From: Ilyobacter_A sp963668015
GTDB lineage: Bacteria > Fusobacteriota > Fusobacteriia > Fusobacteriales > Fusobacteriaceae
DNA length: 64,000 nucleotides
Direction: 5' to 3'
NCBI GenBank assembly: GCA_963668015.2
Contig: CAXXCR010000001.1
Location: forward strand, 10,269-74,268
The position numbers and the translations under genes were made by a program. The notes beneath the pieces are model-generated. The model was not told the DNA's origin, searched no databases, and saw only the letters and a list, made by a program, of their open reading frames with translations. Shown here piece by piece: positions 25,218-35,116 of the stretch (positions are counted from its first letter, which is position 1; the number at the start of each line of letters is the position of its first letter).

Positions 25218-25832
25218 CTACTTTCTAAGTAAATTGATAAATTCAACACTAGATTTTTCCATCTCATTTACAATGCTGTCTATTTTTTTATTAAAATAAT
25301 TGTAGAATATTAAAGCCGGTATAGCTACAGACAACCCTGCTGCCGTTGTGATAAGGGCCTGTGATATCCCCTCAGCCAGCAGTTCAGGTGTTCCTGTCCC
25401 AGCTTCAGAGATTACCCTGAAAGCCTTTATCATGCCTGATACAGTCCCCAAAAGACCTACAAGTGGTGTTACGTGTGCTGTAACCCCAAGCAGCCACATA
25501 AATTTTTCCAATCTTGGCAGCTGTGATAAAGCTACCTCTCTTGATTTTTCCTCCAGGTATGCCAGGTCTGCTGGACTTGAAAAATCCGTCTCACTTATCA
25601 GTTCCTTTAAAACCTTTGAGCTTGAATTATCATAAAGCTCACATAGCTCTATAGCGCCTTCCTTGTCTTTATTCTCAAGGCATTTTTCTATCTCATATTT
25701 TACTGCCCCCATGTCACCTTTTTCAGATATGAAAAAGTAAATCAGTCTTTCTATTATAACGGCAGCTCCCATTACTGATAAAATCAGTATTATATACATA
25801 AGCGGACCACCACTTTTGAATATCTCTAGCAT
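25218..25832 (-). CDS. exbB: ExbB/TolQ (MotA-type) proton channel protein
   Basis: 204 residues from ATG 25832 (MLEIFKSGGPLMYIILIL), chosen for AAGGAGGAAGAG just upstream. Three transmembrane helices: ~9-30, ~110-130 ('LGVTAHVTPLVGLLGTVSGM') and ~150-175 ('GISQALITTAAGLSVAIPAL'), the last two being the conserved pore helices. The C-terminal 'VNEMEKSSVEFINLLRK' is cytoplasmic. It is the channel partner of the ExbD next to it. Confidence 0.95.
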   Translation of the reverse strand: MLEIFKSGGPLMYIILILSVMGAAVIIERLIYFFISEKGDMGAVKYEIEKCLENKDKEGAIELCELYDNSSSKVLKELISETDFSSPADLAYLEEKSREVALSQLPRLEKFMWLLGVTAHVTPLVGLLGTVSGMIKAFRVISEAGTGTPELLAEGISQALITTAAGLSVAIPALIFYNYFNKKIDSIVNEMEKSSVEFINLLRK

Positions 25833-25880
25833 CTCTTCCTCCTTGTTCAACGAATAAATCATTAATATGCACTGGGCCGC

Positions 25881-26261
25881 TTATAGCGCCGATGCTCCTG
25901 CTACAATTGCTATCCCTATCAGTATATATTTCCACAAGCTTCTAGCCTTGGGATCGTTTAAATCTGTGGCTATATCTTCATTTAAATTATCTTCTACATC
26001 CACGCCCACATCGCTCAATTCGTCGCCGACAAGCTTCATATCCTTGAGCTTGTCCTTTTCACTGCTTTCCCCTATTCCGCTTCCAAGTTTTTCGAATTCT
26101 ACATCTCCCAGTTCGTTCTGTACAGGTGTTATCTTTGAACCGTCGTCATATATCTCCTTGTTAATTCCCTTTATCTCTTTTTTTATTTCCAAAGTATCCT
26201 CTTCGGCAAAACTCAACAAACTAAATATCAATACGCAAAATATTATCAAAATCCTCTTCAT
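25881..26261 (-). CDS. Exported acidic protein with C-terminal membrane segment
   Basis: 126 residues. Signal peptide 1-19 ('MKRILIIFCVLIFSLLSFAEE'), then an acidic, Asp/Glu/Lys-rich stretch, and a C-terminal hydrophobic helix ~109-126 ('YILIGIAIVAGASAL') that ends the protein. So it is a periplasmic domain tethered by its tail. It lies between the TPR protein (12 bp) and exbB (48 bp) and is probably a part of that envelope complex. I recognise no family. Confidence 0.7.
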   Translation of the reverse strand: MKRILIIFCVLIFSLLSFAEEDTLEIKKEIKGINKEIYDDGSKITPVQNELGDVEFEKLGSGIGESSEKDKLKDMKLVGDELSDVGVDVEDNLNEDIATDLNDPKARSLWKYILIGIAIVAGASAL

Positions 26262-26273
26262 TTCACCCTCCTG

Positions 26274-29105
26274 TTAATTTGAAAAATATTTCTTAAATTG
26301 TTCTGCTTCATTTACGTCAATTTTTTTTAGTTCAGAATAATAATTTTGGGCGATATCCCTCTTGTCCTGTTTTAAATAAGCCGCCAATATTTTCTTTATA
26401 AAATAGCTGTAATATTTAGAGTTGTTATAGTCTTCGTAGAGTTCTAAGTACATCTTCAAACTCTTGTCTTCCTCGTTTTGAATCTCGTATATTTTAGCTA
26501 TTCTTATCATAGCTGTTTCTCTGAGCTTACTGTTCTCATATAAAACCCTGATTTTCATAAACGCTTTTAAAGAATCCACATAATTTTTATTTCTAAAATG
26601 TATCTCACCCATTTTAAAAATCGCCTTGTCTTTCACTGCACTGGAATCAAATTCTGAAACCTGTCCATAGTACGCTAGGGCTTTCTCCGTATTTTTCTGT
26701 TTTTCATAGTACTCTCCAAGTTCAAAGTTCGCCCTGTCTCCATAATTTTTATCTTTTTTCAATTTTTCATAAATATTCAACGCTTCAGCCGTTTTACCCT
26801 GCTTTTCATATGCATTAGCTTTCCACAATTGGGCTTTCTTTTCATCTCTCAGCTCACCAGCCCATTTAATCGATTTTGAATATTCTCCCATATCATAATA
26901 GGTCGTCATCAGTTTTTCAGCGGTTTTTTGACCCAGGTTGAACTCTTTTGTACTTTTATACAATTCCTCATATTCTGAAACTGCTTTTGTATTTTGATTT
27001 TTAGCTATGTAAATCTCACCTTTTATATATGCTATATCCTTGTTGTACTCACTTTCAGGGAATTTTTCTTTAAATTCATCTGCTCTTTTAAATGCCTCAG
27101 CAAAATTCCCCAGATAATACTCTATGTTTATTATCCAGTACAACGAATCCTCTGCATACTCGCTGTTTTTAGCTATAAGTTGGCCATAGTGCTCTTTGGA
27201 TTTGTCGTAATCCTCTTCATTATAGTATGTTTCCGCAATTTGAAACTCTCCGTAATCCGCCCACTTAGGACTGTCCAAGAATTTTTTGTAAATGGATCTT
27301 GCATTTTTGTATGAGCCCATTTTAAAGTAAGCTACCGCCATCATATCATTCGCTTCATATGTTCGTTTTTTATAATTATTAAGGTATTTCTCACCGTAAT
27401 CAATTGCTTTTTCATATTTTTCCCACGCGAGATAGTTTTTTATGAGCCTGAAACTTGCTTTTTCCTTTTCGTCTCTTGTGGCTTTAGAAGAGCTTGTGAC
27501 CCATAGCAGGGCTTTCTCAGCCTGCTGGTACTCGTTTATACCTAGGTATGCTGTCCCTTTAAGGTATATATTCTTCACGCTTGGTTCAGCTTTTTCCAGA
27601 TAAGTCAAAAGTTTATTATATTTACCCTGCTTGGATAGCGTCATTATCATACTGTTTAGTACTTTTTCATCAAAATTTTCGTCCAAGTAAGCCTCATATA
27701 ATTTTTCTGAATTATTATATTGACCAAGTTCGAAATAGGCGTTACCTATAAGCAGGTGAATGTTTTTACTGTACTTAATATCTTTTGGGTATTTTTTCTC
27801 ATAGGTGTCGAAATTTTTCCTTAGTTCATCCATCTTTTTCAGTTTAGAGTTTACAAGAATTAACTTATAAAGATTTTTCTTGGTTTTTTCTTCTGAGTAA
27901 GCCTTCTCAAAATACCTTTTTGCGGTACCATATCTTCCTACTTCGTACGCTGAAGTAGCTACGAAAGTTTCTATATTCTTTAAATAATCATCTTTTATAT
28001 CAAGTTTTTCAAAGTTACTTAGAAGAGCCAGTACATCTTTATATTTCTTACTGTTGTAGAGTATATAGGAACTGTAATAATAATACTCCGAATCATACTT
28101 TGTACTCTTTAACTTTCTAAACTGTTCTAGAGCTTCTTGGTTTTTATCCTGTTTCAGCAGTGTCTGTGCATAACCATATACTATTTCGGCTCCGCTGTCT
28201 TTTTCTGCTAAAACACTGTAGTATTTCTCGGCATCAGAGTAATTTTCTTCTGAAAAATAAAGTTTTGCCATCTCCAGGTATCCCTGTTTTTCGTATTCCG
28301 TCCCTTTTAATTTCTCGAAATAATCTGAGTATTTTTCACTTTGTTTCTGGGTAACATACAGTTTAAATAATTGGTATTTAGCGTCATCGCTATATTCACT
28401 TTTAGGGTGCTTCTCTTCTACTGTTTTAAAATAATTTTCCGCAACCGAAGTGTCACTTATTTTAAAGTGAGAACTTCCAAGTATATAGTTTATCAGAGCT
28501 AAGTTTTTATCTTGGTTTTCAGCCCTTGAAGTATACTCCTCTCCGAATACTATGCTTTTCAAATACTCGCTTTCTTTATAAGAAGTCAGTGAAAGGTATA
28601 AAAGCCCCTCCAGATAGTAGTCGCTATCAAATTTGAGTAGCCTTCTAAAATAAACCTGTGCCGTATTATAATCTTCTTTATCATAAAATGCTTTCCCCAA
28701 TTGGAAAAAAGCCATATATTTTTTTTCTGAAACTATATAATCTGCATATGTTTTAGCTTCCTCAAATTCACCCAGTTCAATGTCCGTTCTAATGAGGTTG
28801 TATATTCCTTCCTGCCTTTCATCCTCTTTCAGATTCTGCCCCTTTAAATACTCCTTGAAATATTTTCTGGACTCCGCATAATTTTTGTCCAAATAGTAAA
28901 TTTTCGCGAGACGATCCAAGGCTATGGGATAGTATTTCTTTGAGCTTTGATACTTACCTAAAAAATCCAACAGTTCTTCTTTGGCTATATCATACTCTTT
29001 ATTCTGTACAAGCTGGTCAATATATCTCATATCACCCCATGCGCTAGAATATGCTGCAGTGGATAGTGCTAATAATATCGAAGCTATTAGTATTTTTTTC
29101 TTCAT
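26274..29105 (-). CDS. Large exported TPR-repeat protein
   Basis: 943 residues. Signal peptide ~1-20 ('KKKILIASILLALSTAAYSS') followed by about 25 degenerate TPR/Sel-like helical repeats, recognisable by 'Y..A..YF....' periods, for instance 'NYAESRKYFKEYLKG', 'DYNTAQVYFRRLLKF', 'NQEALEQFRKLKSTKY', 'KYEKAIDYGEKYLNNY', 'DYDKSKEHYGQLIAKN', 'NTEKALAYYGQVSEF'. It is rich in Lys, Tyr and Glu. It is the first gene of an operon continuing to a small exported protein, exbB, exbD, tonB and an NtrC-like regulator. In other bacteria YbgF/CpoB TPR proteins accompany Tol-Pal; a similar periplasmic scaffold role is inferred. Confidence 0.88.
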   Translation of the reverse strand: MKKKILIASILLALSTAAYSSAWGDMRYIDQLVQNKEYDIAKEELLDFLGKYQSSKKYYPIALDRLAKIYYLDKNYAESRKYFKEYLKGQNLKEDERQEGIYNLIRTDIELGEFEEAKTYADYIVSEKKYMAFFQLGKAFYDKEDYNTAQVYFRRLLKFDSDYYLEGLLYLSLTSYKESEYLKSIVFGEEYTSRAENQDKNLALINYILGSSHFKISDTSVAENYFKTVEEKHPKSEYSDDAKYQLFKLYVTQKQSEKYSDYFEKLKGTEYEKQGYLEMAKLYFSEENYSDAEKYYSVLAEKDSGAEIVYGYAQTLLKQDKNQEALEQFRKLKSTKYDSEYYYYSSYILYNSKKYKDVLALLSNFEKLDIKDDYLKNIETFVATSAYEVGRYGTAKRYFEKAYSEEKTKKNLYKLILVNSKLKKMDELRKNFDTYEKKYPKDIKYSKNIHLLIGNAYFELGQYNNSEKLYEAYLDENFDEKVLNSMIMTLSKQGKYNKLLTYLEKAEPSVKNIYLKGTAYLGINEYQQAEKALLWVTSSSKATRDEKEKASFRLIKNYLAWEKYEKAIDYGEKYLNNYKKRTYEANDMMAVAYFKMGSYKNARSIYKKFLDSPKWADYGEFQIAETYYNEEDYDKSKEHYGQLIAKNSEYAEDSLYWIINIEYYLGNFAEAFKRADEFKEKFPESEYNKDIAYIKGEIYIAKNQNTKAVSEYEELYKSTKEFNLGQKTAEKLMTTYYDMGEYSKSIKWAGELRDEKKAQLWKANAYEKQGKTAEALNIYEKLKKDKNYGDRANFELGEYYEKQKNTEKALAYYGQVSEFDSSAVKDKAIFKMGEIHFRNKNYVDSLKAFMKIRVLYENSKLRETAMIRIAKIYEIQNEEDKSLKMYLELYEDYNNSKYYSYFIKKILAAYLKQDKRDIAQNYYSELKKIDVNEAEQFKKYFSN

Positions 29106-29139
29106 AATTTAACCTAGACTTACTAGGTGTCACCACCTT

Positions 29140-29667
29140 TCATATTGTTTTAAGTTCATTTAAAACTTTTTTTATCTCGTCTACATCTACATTAGTGCTG
29201 ACACAAGGCCCATTAGGTTTCTCATTGAATACCCCGTAAACAGGCATAGGAAAAGCATCGCAGATGCCGGATACCAAGTCTCTTTCGCAGGCAACTGCTA
29301 TTACGCAGTCAGGCCTGCTCTCTTTTAAATGCTTTCTTGCAAGAGTCCCTCCTGTAGCCACCTTTATATCCAAGCTGTCGATGTTACCCAAATTCAGTAT
29401 CTCGCCTATACTACACTTCCCACAAAATCTGCAGTTATCAACAACCGATGTTATTCTATGTGTACAGTCATAATTCTGTAAACAATGCGGCAGCAGTATG
29501 CATATTTTACCCGCTCCTCTTTTGACCCTGTTTTTTACAATATAGTTATTAAATTTTAAAAAAAACTTAGAAATTTTCTTTCCTTTATTAAGCTTTGAAA
29601 AAATTATACATAAAAAATACAACATTATATATATCGTTCTTAATAAAAACAACTTAATTTTATTCAT
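29140..29667 (-). CDS. DUF116 domain protein
   Basis: 175 residues from ATG 29667 with AAGGTG upstream (an in-frame GTG lies inside that site). An N-terminal hydrophobic helix (~5-23) is a membrane anchor. DUF116 follows, with Cys-rich 'LLPHCLQNYDCTHRI' and 'NCRFCGKCSIGEIL', then 'VATGGTLARKHLKE', 'VIAVACERDLVSGI' and 'NEKPNGPCVST'. The eight Cys look like a metal or Fe-S site. Function is unknown; relatives occur near lipoate and tRNA genes in anaerobes. It is separated from the TPR gene by ~35 bp. Confidence 0.85.
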   Translation of the reverse strand: MNKIKLFLLRTIYIMLYFLCIIFSKLNKGKKISKFFLKFNNYIVKNRVKRGAGKICILLPHCLQNYDCTHRITSVVDNCRFCGKCSIGEILNLGNIDSLDIKVATGGTLARKHLKESRPDCVIAVACERDLVSGICDAFPMPVYGVFNEKPNGPCVSTNVDVDEIKKVLNELKTI

Positions 29668-29742
29668 GTGATACACCTTTTTACACCTTATTTTTTCCTA
29701 TAATTATAGCATATTCCCAAATATAATTCAATTTCAATCAAC

Positions 29743-29770
29743 AAAAATAAGCCTGTAAGGACAGGCTTAT
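29743..29770 (-). terminator. Terminator after glgB
   Basis: On the minus strand ATAAGCCTGT-CCTT-ACAGGCTTAT followed by TTTTG, a 10-bp stem located 5 bp after the glgB stop. Confidence 0.85.
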
Positions 29771-29774
29771 CAGG

Positions 29775-31993
29775 TTATTTTTTTAATTTAAAATATACTC
29801 CCGAAAGTGGTGGGATACTCATGCTAATTGAGTGCTCTCTACCATGAGAAAGTACTTTTTCTGATTGTATACCGCCTAGGTTCCCTATGTTAGATCCTCC
29901 AAATTCAGAAGCATCTGAATTTAATATTTCTTCATAGTATCCAGGCTTAGGTACTCCTATTCTGTAGTTGTCGTGAACATTAGGTGTGAAATTGAATACG
30001 CATACCATTACTTCATCTTCGTTCTTAGATTTTCTTACAAAACTCAGGATACTGTTATCTCCATCATGGAAATCTATCCACTCAAAGCCATCTGCACTAA
30101 AATCTATCTCCCAAAATGCTTTATTATCACCATATATCTTATTAAGGGTTTTCATATATCCATGCATTTTAGAATTTTTCTGATTTTCTAAAAGATGCCA
30201 GTCCAAGCTTTGATTGCAGTTCCATTCCTGCCACTGACCAAACTCTCCACCCATAAATATCAAATTCTTTCCTGGGTGGGCATACATATACGAGTAAAAT
30301 AGTCTCAAATTAGCAAACTTCTGCCACACATCTCCAGGCATTTTATCTAACATTGACTTCTTTCCATATACTACTTCATCGTGCGATAGTACAAGTTGGA
30401 AGTTTTCAGAAAATGCGTACACCATAGAAAACGTAAGACTGCCTTGGTGGTATTTCCTATATATTGAGTCTTTTTCTATATATTCAAGAGAATCGTTCAT
30501 CCATCCCATATTCCACTTCAAAGAGAATCCAAGACCACCTAGATATGGAGGAACTGTTACTCCTGGGAATGCAGTAGATTCTTCCGCTATAGTAAGTATC
30601 CCTGGATAGTAGTGATGGCTGATAGAATTAAAGTATTTCAAAAATTCTATCGCTTCTAAATTTTCTCTACCACCGTATTTATTTGGTATCCACTCTCCCT
30701 TCATTTCTAGAGTAGTCCAAGTAGAGCATCGATGCAACTGCATCAACTCTAAATCCATCTACATGATACTTATCCATCCAGAAAAGAGCATTTGAGATTA
30801 AGAAGTTTTTTACCTCATTCCTTCCATAATTAAATATGTTAGGTACCCCAGTCCATATGCTCGCCCTGCTTCGGATCTTCATGTTCATACAGTGATGACC
30901 CGTCAAACTTTCCAAGACTGTGGTCATCCTTAGGGAAGTGGCCCGGCACCCAATCTATAATAACTCCTATATTTTTTTGGTGGAACTTATCAATTAGATC
31001 CATCAAGCCTTCCGGCTTCCCAAACCTACTGTTTGCAGCAAAATATCCCGTTACTTGGTATCCCCAAGATTCATCAAGCGGATGTTCCGACACCGGCATA
31101 AGCTCTACATGGGTAAAATTATTTTCAGCCACATAAGTAACCAGCTTGTCCGCAAGCTCTTCATATGTCAAAAATTTATTTTCCTCTTTTCTCATCCACG
31201 AACCTAAATGAACTTCATACGTAGACATAGGTCTTTCAAGCCAGTTAGTCTGCTTTCTCTTGTTCATCCACTCACTATCGTTCCACTTATACTTATCTAC
31301 GTTATAAACTACAGAAGCATTCGCAGGCCTGATTTCACTGTAATAAGCATATGGATCCGACTTTAACATAATATTATTATTTTTAGTTTTTATCTCAAAT
31401 CTATATATGTCTCCTTCATGTAAGCCAGGTATAAATATCTCCCAGACTCCAGAGGCTCCCAGAGTCCTCATTTGATGAACCCTTCCATCCCAATTGTTAA
31501 AACTCCCTACAACGCTTACTCTTTTGGCCTCAGGAGCCCATACAGCGAAATGGACACCATCAACACCACCGTGTTTTACAACACTAGAACCCATTTTTTC
31601 ATATACCCGATGGTTGTTACCTTCATTAAATAAATGTAAGTCATACTCTGTCAACACCGGTAAGAAAGAATAAGGATCCTTTGTTCTGTATTCTCCCCCC
31701 TCATAGTATTTTGAGTATAAAATCGTATTCAAAGACTTCCTTCCCTGGTATAACTTCTTCAAATAGTCCATGCTCATGGATCTTGGTCAATTTAATATCC
31801 TGTTTTAAGCTTTTAGAAGTGAGTACAGCCTCTTTGACATTTGGATTAAATAACCTTACCACCAATTCTTTATTGGAAATTTTATGCATCCAAGAATTGA
31901 AAATGGATCTGCTACCTCGGAATTTATTATCCTCGATATCTCTTCCTCCGATAAAATAGTCTTTACTTTGTTTTTTGCATCTTTCTTCAACAC
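29775..31993 (-). CDS. glgB: 1,4-alpha-glucan branching enzyme (four frameshifts)
   Basis: GH13 enzyme making alpha-1,6 branches in glycogen. GTG 31993 follows a run of eight G at a proper distance. Segments in order are the N-terminal domain ('SEVADPFSILG', 'KELVVRLFNPNVKEAVLTS'), CBM48 ('GVHFAVWAPEAKRVSVVGSF'), and the catalytic barrel with 'VELMPVSEHPLDESWGYQVT', the nucleophile Asp in 'DGFRVDAVASMLY', the acid Glu in 'LTIAEESTAFPGV' and 'FSYMYAHPGK'-like tail blocks. Phase changes near 31895, 31740, 30845 and 30715 each need one base removed or added. The active-site residues are intact. It pairs in function with glgP at 39.7 kb. Confidence 0.9.
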
Positions 31994-32034
31994 AATACAA
32001 CCCCCCCCTGTTTAAGTATTACTTGATTTAGTCT

Positions 32035-33148
32035 TCACCGCAATGCCAAAGGCATTGCAAGATATATAAATTTTTCATTACCTTCGTTTTTTTACTTGTA
32101 CTGCGCTACTAGAACTCAAAAGATCTATTATAGTAGTTTTTTCTTTGTCTAGACAATGGAGATAATCCAGTAAAAATTTAACATTTAATGATATCTTAAG
32201 ATCTTCCCCGGATTTATCTATTCCGATTTTCTCGCTTATTTTAGCAGTTTCAGAAATACCATTTATTTCGAGAAACTTATCTTTAAACTCAAAAGTGGCG
32301 CTATATTTAGACTCAGCATTATTTTTTAACGAATATTATTACCCTTTTCAACACCTTCATAAATTTATCAGTGTCAAGCTTTGCCTGTTTATCATACTCA
32401 ATAGATTCTAGTATACCTTGATAATCTGGAAAACTCAAGTCAATTAAACGACTTAATATTTCAGTTTCGCCTATTTTAAATAAAATTTGATTTTCAATAA
32501 ACTTTAAATAAAAAACATCATCTTTTTCACCTTTTAAAAATTTTTATAACAGCATCAACTGTGTTTAAAGGTATGCTTACACTTTTACCTACTGTATTCT
32601 CTATATTCTCCTCTAGATACACTAGACGGTAAGTATCTGTTGATATCATTTTTAGCTTATCTTTAGAAAATTCCAATCTCACACAATTAATTGCCCAAGT
32701 TATCGCTTGATGCAGCAGCTGAAAATTTAGTCTTTTCAAGCATTTCCACAAAGTCACTGGTTTTTAGTTCTACAAATTCACCATCTGCAATATCTTTTGT
32801 TTTTGGAAATTCTTCTGGGTCGAGTATTGAGAACTCCGATGCAGAATCGCTAGTTTCAATTATCAATCTCCCATTATCTTCTACAAGCTGTATACTTTCA
32901 TCCCCTATTTCTTTAAGGTACTCCTCTATAAGTTGATGTGAGAATACTATTTTCCCATCCTGGCTTACTTCCCCATTTACAAAAGTGGTGATTGTAAGCT
33001 CTAAATTTGTACCCTTTAAAATTATATCTCCGTTGTTCGCTTCCAAATAAGCACAAGATATAATTGGTCTTATTTTATTCTCATTAATAGCTTTCTCCAC
33101 AGTTCTTAAACCCTTTAAAAACTCTTGTCTATTTACTTTTATAATCAA
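32035..33148 (-). CDS. dnaN: DNA polymerase III beta sliding clamp (frameshifted)
   Basis: ~370 residues. TTG 33148 with AGGAGG 9 nt upstream; starts 'IIKVNRQEFLKGLRTVEKAI'. Later parts read 'EFPKTKDIADGEFVELKTSD', 'INCVRLEFSKDKLKMISTDT', 'MKVLKRV', and the C-terminus 'KFIYLAMPLALR' is the typical clamp ending. The stop is at 32035. One-base phase changes occur near 32695, 32535, 32335 and 32085. An essential single-copy gene with all blocks present points to sequence errors. It lies 18 bp behind the sigma-factor gene, not next to dnaA. Confidence 0.9.
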
Positions 33149-33166
33149 AGCGGTTTTCCTCCTAAA

Positions 33167-34005
33167 TTAAGCATTTATTTCAATAGATAACATTTTAAGC
33201 TCTTCACTAAATCTATTCTTTAAATTTTGAAGGGTTTTCTTTTCAATCTGTCTTACTCTCTCTCTGGTTATACTAAATTTCTGACCCTATTTCTTCAAGA
33301 GTGTGTATCTCATATCCGTCTAAACCATACCTTAACTTCAATATCTCTTTCTCTCTTGGTTTTAGAACATTTAGCATCTCATTTATCTCAGTTCTCTCTA
33401 TTTCACCTAAAACTTGATTTTCAAGAGAATCTTCTTCGTCCTGACTGATTGTATCCTCTAGATAAATATCGTCTCCTATTGCTGCGTTTAACGATATGAG
33501 GTCCTGAAACTCAAGCATAACTTTTTGTACTTTCTTCTCACTTATGCCGGTACCTTCAGCTATCTGCTCCAAGCTTGGGTAAGAACTGGTTTTCATGACA
33601 TGCTCTAATATATATTTATTTACCTTATTCAAAAGGTCATGTTTGTAAGAAGGTATTCTTATCTCTCTTCCCTTGCTTATAATCGCCTTTGTTATCGACT
33701 GTTTTATCCACCAAACAGCATAGGTTGAAAATCTAAATCCCTTGCTTGGATCAAATTTTTCAATAGCATGAATTAACCCAAAATTCCCTTCGCTTATCAG
33801 ATCTATAAACCCTAAACCTTTATTTACATAATTTTTTGCTATATTTACAACCAACCTAAGGTTGGATAATATCAATTTGTCCTTTGCTTCCTCATCATCC
33901 TGCTTTGCTCTTAAAAGCAGCTCTAACTCTTCTTCCTTATTTAAAACTTTATAGTTTCTTATGTCACGTAAGTACAAAGATACCAAATCATTTGTTCTTT
34001 TCCAT
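33167..34005 (-). CDS. Sigma-70 family RNA polymerase sigma factor (frameshifted)
   Basis: ~278 residues after removing one base near 33990 and one near 33282. ATG 34005 follows AAAAGGAG. Regions 1.2-2 are 'LYLRDIRNYKVLNKEEEL', 'LSNLRLVVNIAKNYVNKGLG', 'FRFSTYAVWWIKQSITKAII'; region 3 is 'PSLEQIAEGTGISEKKVQ'; region 4 is 'LKPREKEILKLRYGLDG' and, after the shift, 'TRERVRQIEKKTLQNLKNRF'. No region 1.1, so it is a small RpoD-like or group 2/3 factor rather than the main RpoD. Specificity is unknown. Confidence 0.85.
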
Positions 34006-34071
34006 ATACTACTTACTCCTTTTCTATCATTTTATAAAGCTTGTATGTTTTACATTTTCTAATCAATTGAT

Positions 34072-35089
34072 TTAGTAATTTGTTTTTAGTAGGAATTCTT
34101 CTTTTAAATCTCTTCCCATGAGATTTTTCACTACATCCTTAACACTTCTGTCCTCATATAAAACCCTGTATATAGCTTCCACTATGGGCATCTGAACGCC
34201 CTCTTTTTCGGCTAACTCGTGAACTGCTTTTACTGTGACTACCCCTTCTGCCACCATATGCATGCCTTCGAGTATTTCTTTCAATTTTTTACCTTTTCCC
34301 AGTTCTTCTCCCACATGCCTGTTTCTGCTGTGCTTACTGGTACAGGTAACTATTAGATCCCCCATACCTGTAAGTCCGGAAAAAGTTCTTGTCTCAGCAC
34401 CAAAGTATTCACCAAATCTGCTCATCTCCGCTAAGCCCCTAGTGAGAAGTGCTGCTTTTGTGTTGTCACCAAATCCCATACCGTCCACAGACCCCTGCAC
34501 CTATAGCAAGACAGTTTTTCAAGGCCGCTCCGTATTCAACCCCCACTATATCTTCATTTATATATACTCTAAAAAGCTGTGTATTAAAAAGCTCTTGAAC
34601 TTTTTTCGCATTTTCTCTCTTACCTGCAGCAACTATAGTTGTTGGAACTCCTTTTGCCACTTCTTCAGCATGAGTAGGACCGGACAAAACCACTATATTA
34701 TCATGGTATTTACCTAATATCTCATCTTTCATAACTTCAGAAAGCCTCTTTCCTGTTGAAAGTTCGATACCCTTTGCTGTATTTATAAGCACCATATTTT
34801 CTCTTATCTGATCGGATATTTTTTTTATAACTTGTCTCAAAACTTGAGACGGAACCGAAAACACAACATAATTAGTGTCCTTTAAAAGATCATTCAGGTC
34901 ACTGGTGACATTTAGGTTATCCGGAAACTGAATCCCCTCTAAAAAAAGCTTGTTTTCTCTTTCTAACTGTATTTTTCTGGCTTTTTCATCATTATGCTCC
35001 CACATTGTCACATGGAATCCTTTTTCAGCCAAAAGTACTGCCAAAGCTGTTCCCCAGCTTCCTGCTCCTATGACTACAACTTTTTCCAT
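34072..35089 (-). CDS. gpsA: Glycerol-3-phosphate dehydrogenase [NAD(P)+] (one frameshift)
   Basis: ~338 residues. It makes sn-glycerol-3-P for phospholipids. N-terminal Rossmann 'VIGAGSWGTALAVLLAEKG', 'LINTAKGIEL', 'VLSGPTHAEEVAKG', 'VGVEYGAALKN'; after a one-base shift near 34490 'GFGDNTKAALLTRGLAEMSR', 'FSGLTGMGDLIVTCTSKHSR' and 'EGVVTVKAVHELAEK'. Only one correction is required. plsY lies directly upstream, which fits: GpsA supplies the acyl acceptor for PlsY. Confidence 0.92.
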
Positions 35090-35116
35090 TCGAATGCTCC
35101 TTTATTTCTTATTTTA

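Noticed and set aside
29775..31993. glgB as several separate small genes
   Set aside because: The pieces are collinear parts of one GH13 enzyme with overlapping boundaries and no internal ribosome sites.
32040..32058. Hairpin GCAATGCC-AAA-GGCATTGC looking like a terminator after dnaN
   Set aside because: Once the reading frame is corrected it encodes the clamp C-terminus (LAMPLALR), and no T-run follows on the minus strand.
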